Shown: positions 51,850-59,345 of the stretch, piece by piece
Numbering within the stretch: position 1 is the stretch's first letter
Layout: every line of letters begins with the position of its first letter
NCBI RefSeq assembly: GCF_019075875.1
Contig: NZ_JAHOOZ010000001.1
Location: 5,274,001 to 5,338,000, forward strand
Reading direction: 5' to 3'
DNA from: Novosphingobium sp. G106
Lineage (GTDB): Bacteria; Pseudomonadota; Alphaproteobacteria; Sphingomonadales; Sphingomonadaceae
DNA length: 64,000 nucleotides
Position numbers and translations under genes: made by a program
Notes under the pieces: generated by a model
Database searches by the model: none
Told to the model about the DNA's origin: nothing
What the model saw: only the letters and a program-made list of their open reading frames with translations

Positions 51850-51984
51850 GGTGGCCGGGTATTACGGGCGTTCGGCTTCGATTTGGCCATCGAAAGCAGA
51901 GTGGTCAAAATTCGCCTTCTTGCGCCGACAAAGACGACATTCCGATAGCTTGGCGAGATCCCCGAAACCCGCCGTTCGTTCAGA

Positions 51985-52860
51985 CTACTTTGTGAACAGA
52001 GGTCGCGTCTGGCGAAAGGCCCATCGCAGTGTGCCGGCGAGGCCGTACGCCGCGGTTCGTACAATCGGTCCGGAGAGCGGCGGAAGGAATAGACGGTGCA
52101 TGTCCTTGGCCCAGCGCGGCAGGACGTCGACCGATGCCTGCATGAGCATTGCTTGCACGGGGGCCATGGCGCGTGACGGCGCCGGCTGGCCCAACACCAT
52201 CCGCGCCACCTCGCGGGTCCGGGCAGTCGCAATGAGTTCCGGACGGAACGCCGCGATCAGCGCTGTCGCCTCGGCGCGGGTGTCAGGCACGGGATCGGCA
52301 CCAAGCACGCGCGCGACCTCGCCGGCCTGGGCGAAATAGGTGTCCTGGTCGGCGAGCGACATGCCCGGCTCGCCGAAGGCGATCCAGGCGTCGAGGAAGC
52401 CGATCGCCTCGCAGGTATGGACCCAGGCGAGCAGGTGCGGATCGCTCGCGGCATAGGGCGTGCCGTCGTCAAGCACGCCGCGTACATGCTCGTGGACCTG
52501 GCGCACGCGTTCGATCGCAGCCTCGGCTTCGTTCCGTTCGCCGAAAGTGGTGACCGCGATAAAACGCGCGGTGCGGCGCAGGCGGCCGAGCATGTCGTTA
52601 CGGAAGGCGCTGTGATCCCACACCCCAGCCAGTGCTGCCGGATGGAGCATCTGCAGGAGCAGCGCGGTGACGCCGCCGATCATCATGGTGGTGACATCGC
52701 CGTGGACACGCCAGATCACCGAGTCTGGCGGATAGAGCGCCTGGGCGGAGCGGACCACGGGGCGTTCGCCACGCGCACGGTCGTTGAACACGGCCTGGAC
52801 CCGTCGGACCAGCAGCCGCTGCAGGGGATTGCCGGAAGGGTGGGCGGCGGTTTCAGGCAT
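51985..52860 (-). CDS. DUF2236 (MpaB/rubber-oxygenase-like) family protein
   Basis: A 291-residue protein of the DUF2236 oxygenase family (MpaB and latex-clearing-protein relatives, b-type haem). It shows SVIWRVHGDVTTMMIGGVTALLLQMLHPAALAGVWDHSAFR, the typical HPxxxAGVxxHS segment with the proposed haem His, then VRQVHEHVRGVL and LLAWVHTCEAIGF. The substrate is unknown. The ATG at 52860 overlaps the previous gene by 8 bases, so it is the last gene of the DUF4166 operon. Confidence 0.88.
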   Translation of the reverse strand: MPETAAHPSGNPLQRLLVRRVQAVFNDRARGERPVVRSAQALYPPDSVIWRVHGDVTTMMIGGVTALLLQMLHPAALAGVWDHSAFRNDMLGRLRRTARFIAVTTFGERNEAEAAIERVRQVHEHVRGVLDDGTPYAASDPHLLAWVHTCEAIGFLDAWIAFGEPGMSLADQDTYFAQAGEVARVLGADPVPDTRAEATALIAAFRPELIATARTREVARMVLGQPAPSRAMAPVQAMLMQASVDVLPRWAKDMHRLFLPPLSGPIVRTAAYGLAGTLRWAFRQTRPLFTK

Positions 52861-54361
52861 GGGTTCTCGTCTGCAAGGTTGGCCGGCGGATGGCCCGGGG
52901 TGCTCTCGCGGGAAGGCGGCCGGTGATCGCCGCCAGCGCGGTGTCGATGTCGGGATAGAGGAAGCGGAAGCCGCTGGCCAAGGCCGCGCCGGGCAGCACG
53001 CGCTGGCCGGCGAGCAGGAGTTCCTCGGCAAAGGCGCCAAGTGCCAGCCGCAGCGGCAGGCCCGGGATCGGGATCAGCGCCGGCCGCCGCAGAGCGCGGC
53101 CCAGCGCTGCAGTGAATTGGCGGTTGGTCACGGGCTGTGGTGCGGTGCCATTCATCGGGCCGCATAGAGCCGGCGTCGCCAGGGCATGGACGATCATGCG
53201 GACAAGGTCGTCGCGGTGGATCCAACTCATCCAATGCCGGCCGTCGCCGAAGCGGCCGCCCAGGCCGAATTCGAACGGTGCCAGCATTCGCGCGAGCATG
53301 CCGCCACTGCCGTCGAGAACGAGGCCCGTGCGCAGCAGTACCGTGCGGACGCCCTCTGCTTCGGCGCGCCGGGCGGCGCGCTCCCAGGTCAGGCAGACCC
53401 GGCGCGAGAAGCAAGGCGTGCCTGCATCGCCCTCCCGCAATTCCTCGTCGTCGCGCAGGCCATAAGCGCCGATCGCGGAGCCGCTGACGAATACGCCGGG
53501 TTTGCGCTCGAGCCTGTGCATCAGGCGCAACAGGGCATAGGTCGCGGCGAGGCGCGAACGGACGATGCGGATGCGCTTGGCACGGGTCCAGGGTGTGTCC
53601 GAGATCGGTTCGCCGGCCAGGTTGACCACCGCGTCGAACGGTTCATCGGCGGCGATGGCGTCGAGCGTTGCGATCACCCGCACGCGTCCGGTGATCGCCA
53701 ATGGCGCGGCCTTTGCGGGATCGCGCGTGAGCACTGTCACCTCGTGCCCCGCGGCGGCCAGCGCTTCGACCAGCCGGCTGCCGATGAAGCCCGTGCCGCC
53801 GGTGACCAGTATCCGCCAGCGTCCCATCAGGGCCTCGGCCAGCGCCGCCGCGGGCGCCGGGACCAATCGCGGGCAGCGCCGTGCCGCGGCAAGATCGCGT
53901 AGGCCCGAGATCACCACACCCACGGAGGCAATCAGGCAAAACCAGCTCATCAGGCCGTGCCAGGCGCCGGGCAGGGCTGTTGGCAGTCTGGCCCAGTTCC
54001 ACAAGACGGGGATCAGCAGGGTTAGGATGACGCCATAATTCAGCGTCAGCAGCGTATGAGTGACGCGCTCGGTGGCGGGCAGGTGGCGCGACCGGTCCTC
54101 TTCGACGAAGTCCCACAGCGTGATCAGCATCTCCCCCGCCATCAGCACCATCAGCGCCGCGGCCCAGGCGCCGTGCGGCTCGGCCCAGCCCAGCGCCAGG
54201 AACATCGCCGCATAGACAAGGTTGCGAAGGCCGTGCAGTCGCAGTTCCGTGGCTTGCTCTGGCCGCCAGGCCAGGCGCTGGGTACCTTCGTGGTGATAGA
54301 TCGTGTCGAAGGCGCCCATCATCATCTGCGCGAAGACGAAAGCCCATAGTGTCGCAGTCAT
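52853..54361 (-). CDS. Membrane domain fused to TIGR01777 epimerase
   Basis: A 502-residue fusion. Residues 1-160 form about five membrane helices (LWAFVFAQMMMGAFDTIYH, VYAAMFLALGWA, ALMVLMAGEMLITLWDF, GVILTLLIPVLWNW, WFCLIASVGVVISGL). Residues 180-500 are an NAD(P)-binding epimerase of the TIGR01777 (YfcH) type: ILVTGGTGFIGSRLVEAL (188-194), VNLAGEPI, FVSGSAIGAYG, and HWMSWIHRDDLV. It starts at ATG 54361, overlapping the DUF4166 stop by ATGA. The arrangement suggests an enzyme working on a membrane lipid or quinone. The substrate is unknown. Confidence 0.88.
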   Translation of the reverse strand: MTATLWAFVFAQMMMGAFDTIYHHEGTQRLAWRPEQATELRLHGLRNLVYAAMFLALGWAEPHGAWAAALMVLMAGEMLITLWDFVEEDRSRHLPATERVTHTLLTLNYGVILTLLIPVLWNWARLPTALPGAWHGLMSWFCLIASVGVVISGLRDLAAARRCPRLVPAPAAALAEALMGRWRILVTGGTGFIGSRLVEALAAAGHEVTVLTRDPAKAAPLAITGRVRVIATLDAIAADEPFDAVVNLAGEPISDTPWTRAKRIRIVRSRLAATYALLRLMHRLERKPGVFVSGSAIGAYGLRDDEELREGDAGTPCFSRRVCLTWERAARRAEAEGVRTVLLRTGLVLDGSGGMLARMLAPFEFGLGGRFGDGRHWMSWIHRDDLVRMIVHALATPALCGPMNGTAPQPVTNRQFTAALGRALRRPALIPIPGLPLRLALGAFAEELLLAGQRVLPGAALASGFRFLYPDIDTALAAITGRLPARAPRAIRRPTLQTRTHA

Positions 54362-55071
54362 GGCAGAAGCTCCCTTATGGCCTCGGGGCCGAGCCTGGCC
54401 GGCACCTCGGGCTGGTCGCGGAAATGGCCGACCTGGCGGACGAGTTCGCCGAGCAGCCGGTGGCGCAGCGCAAGCGTGAAGGCAAAGCTGCCTCCGCCCA
54501 GGTCCTCGTGATCGATCGTCAGCGCGCCGGGGGCGAGCCAGGGCGGCAGGCGCAGGCGCCAGATGCCCAGCCGGAGAAAATAGTGATCGCTGACGAAGCG
54601 GATGCCGTACGCGCTTGCCTCGACCCGCAGCGCGATGCCGAAACCCATGCCGAGATACTCCTCCAGCCCGGTGGGGCCTGCGAAGCGCTTGGCGCTGTGG
54701 ATCACTTGCGGGAAGCCGCTGGGGCGGGCGTACATTCGTGTCCAGACCTGGCCACCTGCAGCACCGTCTTCGGTGACGGTGACGACCGCGGCGACGCCTG
54801 CATCGCGGCCGAGCGGCAACGGCGCGCCGATCAGCCGGCAGGCCTGTGCGAGCGCCCAGCCCGCGACGTGCATCCGGCAGGTCTCCACCTGTCCGGCGTA
54901 GGTGACCGAACGGCCCGGTAACAGCCGTTTGGCGAAACGCGCCCGCACCGCCGCAGGCAATCCCGCCCATGCTTCTGCGCCGAGCAGTGCACGGAAACGC
55001 ATGTCGGGAAGCGTCTCGTCGACGGGTGCGGTGCTTGCCGCCGCCTCGTACCGCATCGCTGCCTGTGCCAT
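54358..55071 (-). CDS. DUF4166 domain protein
   Basis: A 237-residue protein of family DUF4166, which is often fused to or adjacent to TIGR01777 epimerases. It has FRALLGAEAWAGLPAAVRARF near the start, a CRMHVAGWALAQACRLIGAPLPL stretch, and FPQVIHSAKRFAGPTGLEEYLG in the middle. Known members have no assigned activity. GGAGA precedes ATG 55071. It is the first gene of an operon with the epimerase fusion and DUF2236, behind an inverted repeat at 55091-55118. Confidence 0.85.
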   Translation of the reverse strand: MAQAAMRYEAAASTAPVDETLPDMRFRALLGAEAWAGLPAAVRARFAKRLLPGRSVTYAGQVETCRMHVAGWALAQACRLIGAPLPLGRDAGVAAVVTVTEDGAAGGQVWTRMYARPSGFPQVIHSAKRFAGPTGLEEYLGMGFGIALRVEASAYGIRFVSDHYFLRLGIWRLRLPPWLAPGALTIDHEDLGGGSFAFTLALRHRLLGELVRQVGHFRDQPEVPARLGPEAIRELLP

Positions 55072-55090
55072 TACCAATCTCCAATATATT

Positions 55091-55118
55091 CCGATATTTC
55101 TGTATGGAGAGAAATCGG
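55091..55118. promoter_or_regulatory. Operator before the DUF4166 operon
   Basis: CCGATATTTCTGT (55091-55103) followed by GAGAAATCGG: an imperfect inverted repeat. Its left half GATATTTCTGT is identical to the half-site of the palindrome at the regulator's own start (55699-55724), so one protein probably binds both. Confidence 0.7.
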
Positions 55119-55133
55119 TGAGCAAATGAAAGC

Positions 55134-55712
55134 TCAGTTTGCCTCCGCCTTAGCGCCCTTCCGGTTCACGAATTTGAGCAGGCCGACCACTTTCGCGCCC
55201 ATGCGGATCAGCGTCATGATCTGGGCCGGTGGGACGTTGAGCATCTGCTGATACCAGCCTTCGACCGTGTTGACGAAGTCGTGCATCGAATGGAGGCGCT
55301 GGCGCACGGCCGGGCTGATCCGGGGATCGTCGGCCTGTTTCATCGCTTCGCGGATCGCGGCGACCATCGGATCGATCTCGCGCTCCTTGCGTCCCTGGGC
55401 GACCTTGGTCGCCATCTGCCAGAGGTCGGTTTCCGCCTCATAATGATCGCGCCGATCCCCTAGGACAGGTACGCGCCGGATCAGTTTCCAGGTCTGCAGT
55501 TCGCGCAGGCTGTTCGACACGTTCGACCGGGCGATGGCCAGCTTGTCGGCGATGTCCTCTGCGGTTAGCGGGCGTTCGGACAGGATAAGTAGCGCTTGGA
55601 TCTGCGCCACCGAGCGATTGACTCCCCACTGTCCGCCAAGATCGCCCCAACGCAGGATGAACTGCTCGACGGCGGCGGGAAGCTTGTCCGACTCGTTTGA
55701 TATTTCTGTCAT
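55134..55712 (-). CDS. GbsR/MarR family transcriptional regulator
   Basis: A 192-residue winged-helix regulator of the GbsR type. GVNRSVAQIQALLILSERPLTAEDIADKLAIARSNVSNSLRELQTWKLI is the HTH region; VLGDRRDHYEAETDLWQM follows and the C-terminus is a helical dimer domain. Its ATG at 55712 lies inside the perfect palindrome 55699-55724, so it should repress itself. The next gene downstream on the same strand (62 bp) is the DUF4166 operon, preceded by a matching half-site. Confidence 0.9.
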   Translation of the reverse strand: MTEISNESDKLPAAVEQFILRWGDLGGQWGVNRSVAQIQALLILSERPLTAEDIADKLAIARSNVSNSLRELQTWKLIRRVPVLGDRRDHYEAETDLWQMATKVAQGRKEREIDPMVAAIREAMKQADDPRISPAVRQRLHSMHDFVNTVEGWYQQMLNVPPAQIMTLIRMGAKVVGLLKFVNRKGAKAEAN

Positions 55713-55724
55713 GACAGAAATATC
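55699..55724. promoter_or_regulatory. 26-bp perfect palindrome over the regulator start codon
   Basis: GATATTTCTGTCA (55699-55711) and TGACAGAAATATC (55712-55724) are exact inverted copies with no spacer. The regulator's ATG is on the minus strand at 55710-55712. This is an autoregulatory operator by position. Confidence 0.85.
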
Positions 55725-55750
55725 TGATCTTATAGGACGTATGTCAATCA

Positions 55751-55777
55751 GCTTTCGCCGACATTCCTGCCATTCGC
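55751..55777. repeat. 27-bp dispersed repeat, copy 2
   Basis: Identical over 27 bp to 50187-50213 (GCTTTCGCCGACATTCCTGC then CATTCGC). Both copies are non-coding and 5.5 kb apart. Confidence 0.75.
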
Positions 55778-55822
55778 CTGCCCCTGCACGCACCCTAATA
55801 GCAGCCTTCAGTTCAGCTTGAA

Positions 55823-56146
55823 CTAAAGCGCGCCAGCGGGCCAGCGCGGCGGCTGGGGCCGGACTTGTCTTACGAAGCGTGAACTACGATCGGCTTCCAA
55901 TTCATATCTGCCTTGAACGTAAATGACCGCGTAAAAACTTCTCCATCCGGGATGGCCGTGGTAGCCGCGCATGTCAGCGTATATGCCGTCGAGGATGCGC
56001 CCAATTACGGCCAACGGCTGCGCAATTGGGTGCAAAGGCAGCCCAATTGGGTCCTCCCTCAACAAAGCGGCAGCTCTGTCGAGGTTGGCCGCGTTGAATG
56101 CGTTCTCCTGGATGAATTCTCGCCGCGGTTCGACGATATCGCTCAT
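55823..56146 (-). CDS. Possible hypothetical protein
   Basis: A 107-residue frame with protein-like opening (MSDIVEPRREFIQENAFNA) and WRSFYAVIYVQGRYELEADR later. The ribosome site is poor and no family is recognised. The DNA under residues 30-48 carries three CAATTGGG-like copies (about 55990-56060), which may be a repeat rather than selected coding sequence. Treat as uncertain. Confidence 0.3.
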   Translation of the reverse strand: MSDIVEPRREFIQENAFNAANLDRAAALLREDPIGLPLHPIAQPLAVIGRILDGIYADMRGYHGHPGWRSFYAVIYVQGRYELEADRSSRFVRQVRPQPPRWPAGAL

Positions 56147-56550
56147 CAGGCTGGTAACAAAATTGTCGGCGAGATCCGGTCAAACTCTATCAGGGCTGTG
56201 TGGAGATTTTGCTTTAGAAGAACCACAGCAAACATGCCGACAGAAGCCAGGTGCGGTCCTCGGAATCGAATATGGCCCGGAGTTAACTGGGGAACTGCCT
56301 TTTCCGGCCCTGAGATTAGTGGTTGTCGCGGTTTGGCCCATATGTGGTAAAATCCGAAAAGCCGCGCGGCCCTTGGCGAGGGCTCCTATGCGCTTGGTTC
56401 CGACTTAAGTGGGCGCTACAATATTCCAGTGGTTTAATTGGTATTTGAGGAGCGCGGAGCTGAAATGCGCCGGCTCCGGCAGGCACCTGGCCCCCGAATC
56501 GCCCAGGTTTCCTGGGCCTATTGTCAAGATTACCGTGCCCAGAGCCCCCG
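56147..56550. other. Non-coding, lower-GC spacer
   Basis: No supported gene. By eye the DNA is less GC-rich than the flanks, and short frames on both strands lack ribosome sites or recognisable motifs. It separates the acyl-CoA operon from the GbsR region and may be an old insertion scar. Confidence 0.4.
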
Positions 56551-57618
56551 TCAGCGGCAATTTTCCATGGATTCACGCGCCATTCGGGCGATTCTGGGGA
56601 AGGCTTCGGCTCTGTTTGCGGCGTTAGCGCTGGCGGCGGTGCCGCGCAGGACGCGGCCCTTGATGCCGTGGAAGATGGCGGCGAAGCGGAACAGGTTGAA
56701 GGCGATGGCGAATTCGTACTCGGGAATGCCGGCGCGGCCGGTGCGCGCGCAGTAGGCGGCGACGTAATCGGCTTCGCTGGGGATGCCCAGGGCGGCGAGG
56801 TCGGCGCCTTTCAGGCCCGCGACGATATCGGGCGGCATGCGGTACATCATCGCGTGGTTGGCGAAGTCGGCGATCGGGTGGCCGAGCGTCGAGAGCTCCC
56901 AGTCGAGCACGGCGAGCACGCGCGGCTCGCTCGGATGGAAGATCATGTTGTCGCAGCGGAAGTCGCCGTGGACGACGGTGCTTTCCTCGGCGGGCGGGGT
57001 GACCGTCGGCAGCCACTCGACGAGCGCGTCCATGTCGTCGTTGCGCCCCGCGAGCTCGTCGGCGAGGTACTGGCGGCTCCAGCGCGAGATCTGGCGGGCG
57101 AAGTAGTTGCCCGGCTTGCCGTAGTCGCCGAGGCCGATCGCTTGCGGGTCGTAGCTATGGAGCTGGGCCAGCGTCGCGTTCATCGCATCGAGGTAGCGCG
57201 GGCGCTCCTTGCGGGCGACATCGGGAAAGGTCGCATCCCAGAAGATCCGGCCCTCGACCATTTCCATGACGTAGAACCAGGTGCCGATGACGCTGTCGTC
57301 GGTGCACAGGCCGTAGACATGCGCGACCGGAAAACCCGCCGCGCCGAGCTTGGAGAGCACCGTCGCCTCGCGGTCGACCGCGTGCGCGCCGGGCAAGAGC
57401 TCGCCGGGCGGCTTGCGGCGCAGGACATATTTGCGCGCGGGCGTGATCAGCTGGTAGGTCGGGTTCGATTGGCCGCCCTTGAACTGGCGCACTTCGAGCG
57501 GGCCGGCGAAGCCTTCGACATGCGCCGCCATCCACGCCGCCAGCGCCGCCTCGTCGAAGCCGTAGCCCTCGCGGACCGGATCGGTGCCGCTGTTAGCCGC
57601 TGCGAAGTCCTCGCTCAT
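56551..57618 (-). CDS. APH-like phosphotransferase family protein
   Basis: A 355-residue kinase-fold protein of the aminoglycoside-phosphotransferase/choline-kinase type. VRQFKGGQSNPTYQLITPARKYVLRRKP is the ATP-binding N-lobe, VVHGDFRCDNMIFH the catalytic loop (HGDxRxDN), and VLAVLDWELSTLGHP the Mg-binding Asp loop. It resembles the domain seen at the N-terminus of eukaryotic ACAD10/11, which acts on 4-hydroxyacyl-CoAs. Here it is a separate gene, overlapping an acyl-CoA dehydrogenase by ATGA, which supports that role. Confidence 0.9.
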   Translation of the reverse strand: MSEDFAAANSGTDPVREGYGFDEAALAAWMAAHVEGFAGPLEVRQFKGGQSNPTYQLITPARKYVLRRKPPGELLPGAHAVDREATVLSKLGAAGFPVAHVYGLCTDDSVIGTWFYVMEMVEGRIFWDATFPDVARKERPRYLDAMNATLAQLHSYDPQAIGLGDYGKPGNYFARQISRWSRQYLADELAGRNDDMDALVEWLPTVTPPAEESTVVHGDFRCDNMIFHPSEPRVLAVLDWELSTLGHPIADFANHAMMYRMPPDIVAGLKGADLAALGIPSEADYVAAYCARTGRAGIPEYEFAIAFNLFRFAAIFHGIKGRVLRGTAASANAANRAEAFPRIARMARESMENCR

Positions 57619-58796
57619 TGGGCCGCACTGTCCACTTGGGCCTGTTTCCAGTCGCGCTTGATCTTCTTGGCGAGGGACCATTTGTGGACTTCGGTCGGGC
57701 CGTCGTAGATGCGGAAGGCGCGGATCTCGCGGTAGACCTGCTCGACGATCGTCTTGTCGGTGACGCCGAGCCCGCCCATGACCTGGACGCAGCGGTCGGC
57801 GATGCGCTGCAGCGCCTCCGACACCGCGACCTTGGCCATCGAGCTTTCGGCCGTGCCCAAGGAGCCCGTATCGAGCACCGAGGCGCACCAGTCGATCATC
57901 AGCTCGCATTGCTTGAGCTCGATCAGGTTCTCGGCGAGCATGAAGCCGACGCCCTCGTGGTCGATCAGCGCCTTGCCGAAAGCCTCGCGGCGACAGGCAT
58001 AGTCGGTGGCGATCTCCTGCGCGCGGATGCAGGCGCCGAGCCAGCGCATGCAGTGCGACAGGCGGGCGGGCGAGAGCCGCACCTGCGCGTATTGGAAGCC
58101 TTCGCCGGCCTCGCCCAGCATCTGGTCGGCGGGGACGCGCAAGGCCTCGATCGTCAGGGTGGCGTGGCCACCGGGCATCGAATTGTCGATCGTGTTGGGG
58201 ATGGACTCGATGCGGATGGCGGGGTCGGGCAGGTCGACGAGGAACATGCAGGCGCCTTCCTCAGCCTTGGCCATGACGATGCCGACCCTGGCGCCAAGGC
58301 AGCCGGTGATGAAGGTCTTGCGCCCGTCGATCACCCAGTGGTTGCCGTCTCGCCGGCAGGTGGTCTTCATCATCGAGGGGTCCGAGCCCGCGCCGCCCCA
58401 GTCGTAGGGCTCGGTCATGAAGAAGGCCGACCGCGCGCGGCCCTCGACCAGCGGCGCGAGGAAGCGCTCCTGCAGCGCCGGCGAGCCGACCTTGCCGAGC
58501 AGGTACATGTTGCCCTCGTCGGGAGCATTGGTGTTGCAGGCGAGCGGGCCCAAGGGCGAGAGCCCCGAGCGGATCAGCACGGTCGCGGTCTCGCGCTGCG
58601 TCAGATGCCCGCCGCCTTCGAGGATGTGCGGAGACAGCACGCCGGCCGCGCGCGCCTTCTCCTTCAGCTCGAAGACCAGCTCGTCGGTCGGTGCGCCGTG
58701 ATGATCGCGCCGCGGGTCCGCCTCGTAGGGAAATACCACCTCGCGGACGAAAGCTTCGACACGGGCGGCAATGGCAAGGGCGCGGGGCGTGGTCAT
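57615..58796 (-). CDS. Acyl-CoA dehydrogenase
   Basis: A 393-residue FAD enzyme. It carries AFFMTEPYDWGGAGSDPSMMKTT, with the FAD/substrate loop typical of ACAD10/11-like members, GNHWVIDGRKTFITG, and near the C-terminus CVQVMGGLGVTDKTIVEQVYREIRAFRIYDGPTE-like signature segments (QVMGGLGVTD; RIYDGPTEVHK). The catalytic base is not assigned with confidence. Start ATG 58796 shares one base with the VOC stop, and the gene overlaps the APH gene, so all three are translationally linked. Expected to oxidise a medium or branched acyl-CoA. Confidence 0.95.
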   Translation of the reverse strand: MTTPRALAIAARVEAFVREVVFPYEADPRRDHHGAPTDELVFELKEKARAAGVLSPHILEGGGHLTQRETATVLIRSGLSPLGPLACNTNAPDEGNMYLLGKVGSPALQERFLAPLVEGRARSAFFMTEPYDWGGAGSDPSMMKTTCRRDGNHWVIDGRKTFITGCLGARVGIVMAKAEEGACMFLVDLPDPAIRIESIPNTIDNSMPGGHATLTIEALRVPADQMLGEAGEGFQYAQVRLSPARLSHCMRWLGACIRAQEIATDYACRREAFGKALIDHEGVGFMLAENLIELKQCELMIDWCASVLDTGSLGTAESSMAKVAVSEALQRIADRCVQVMGGLGVTDKTIVEQVYREIRAFRIYDGPTEVHKWSLAKKIKRDWKQAQVDSAAQ

Positions 58797-59332
58797 CAAC
58801 CGACCACGCGCAGGGGATCGCTGCCGTCCCAATCCTTCGCTGCGTCCTTCATCATCTGGAACAGCCCCTCGGAGCCTTCCATCGGCTGCAGCAGCTCGAT
58901 GACATGGCCGGGGCCGCCGCCGGCATCGACGTAGATCACTTCGCCAGTGTCGCCGACCTTGCCCTCGACCAGGATCTCGGCGCCCACCGCAGCGCAGGCG
59001 GCGCGCGCCTCGGCGATCGATTTCACGAAGATGCAGATGTGGTGCATCTGGTCCTTCACCGCATATTCGCCGCTGTAGATCGACGGCGCGTCGTTCTCGG
59101 CGCGGATCAGCTCGATCTGGATGTCGCCCCAATAGCCGATGGCGATCGAAAATACCGCGTCCGACGGCTGTCCGCGGTACTTCATCTCGCCGAGCTGGAC
59201 ATTCTCCAGCAGGAAGAACGGGCCGACGCCGACGGTCTCGGTCCAGTACTTGAGCGTCGCGTCGAAATCCGACGGCAGATAGGCGATCTGGATGATGTCG
59301 CCGAGTGCCTTGATCGGGCCAGGTGCTTGCAT
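58796..59332 (-). CDS. VOC (glyoxalase/dioxygenase) superfamily protein
   Basis: A 178-residue VOC-fold protein with two beta-alpha-beta-beta-beta modules: IIQIAYLPSDFDATLKYW opens the first, MHHICIFVKSIAEARAACAAVG the second, and GHVIELLQPMEG the metal-binding end. The His in HHICIF and Glu in HVIELL are the likely metal ligands. Families in this fold include glyoxalase I, methylmalonyl-CoA epimerase and extradiol dioxygenases; in this acyl-CoA operon an epimerase-like role would fit but is a guess. Confidence 0.88.
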   Translation of the reverse strand: MQAPGPIKALGDIIQIAYLPSDFDATLKYWTETVGVGPFFLLENVQLGEMKYRGQPSDAVFSIAIGYWGDIQIELIRAENDAPSIYSGEYAVKDQMHHICIFVKSIAEARAACAAVGAEILVEGKVGDTGEVIYVDAGGGPGHVIELLQPMEGSEGLFQMMKDAAKDWDGSDPLRVVG

Positions 59333-59345
59333 TGCGGTACTCCTG

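Noticed and set aside
55990..56060. Tandem CAATTGGG repeats as a CRISPR-like or iteron array
   Set aside because: Only three imperfect copies with uneven spacing, and no replication gene nearby.
56316..56576. Minus-strand 86-residue frame upstream of the APH gene
   Set aside because: No ribosome site, overlaps the 3' part of the APH gene, and no recognisable motif.
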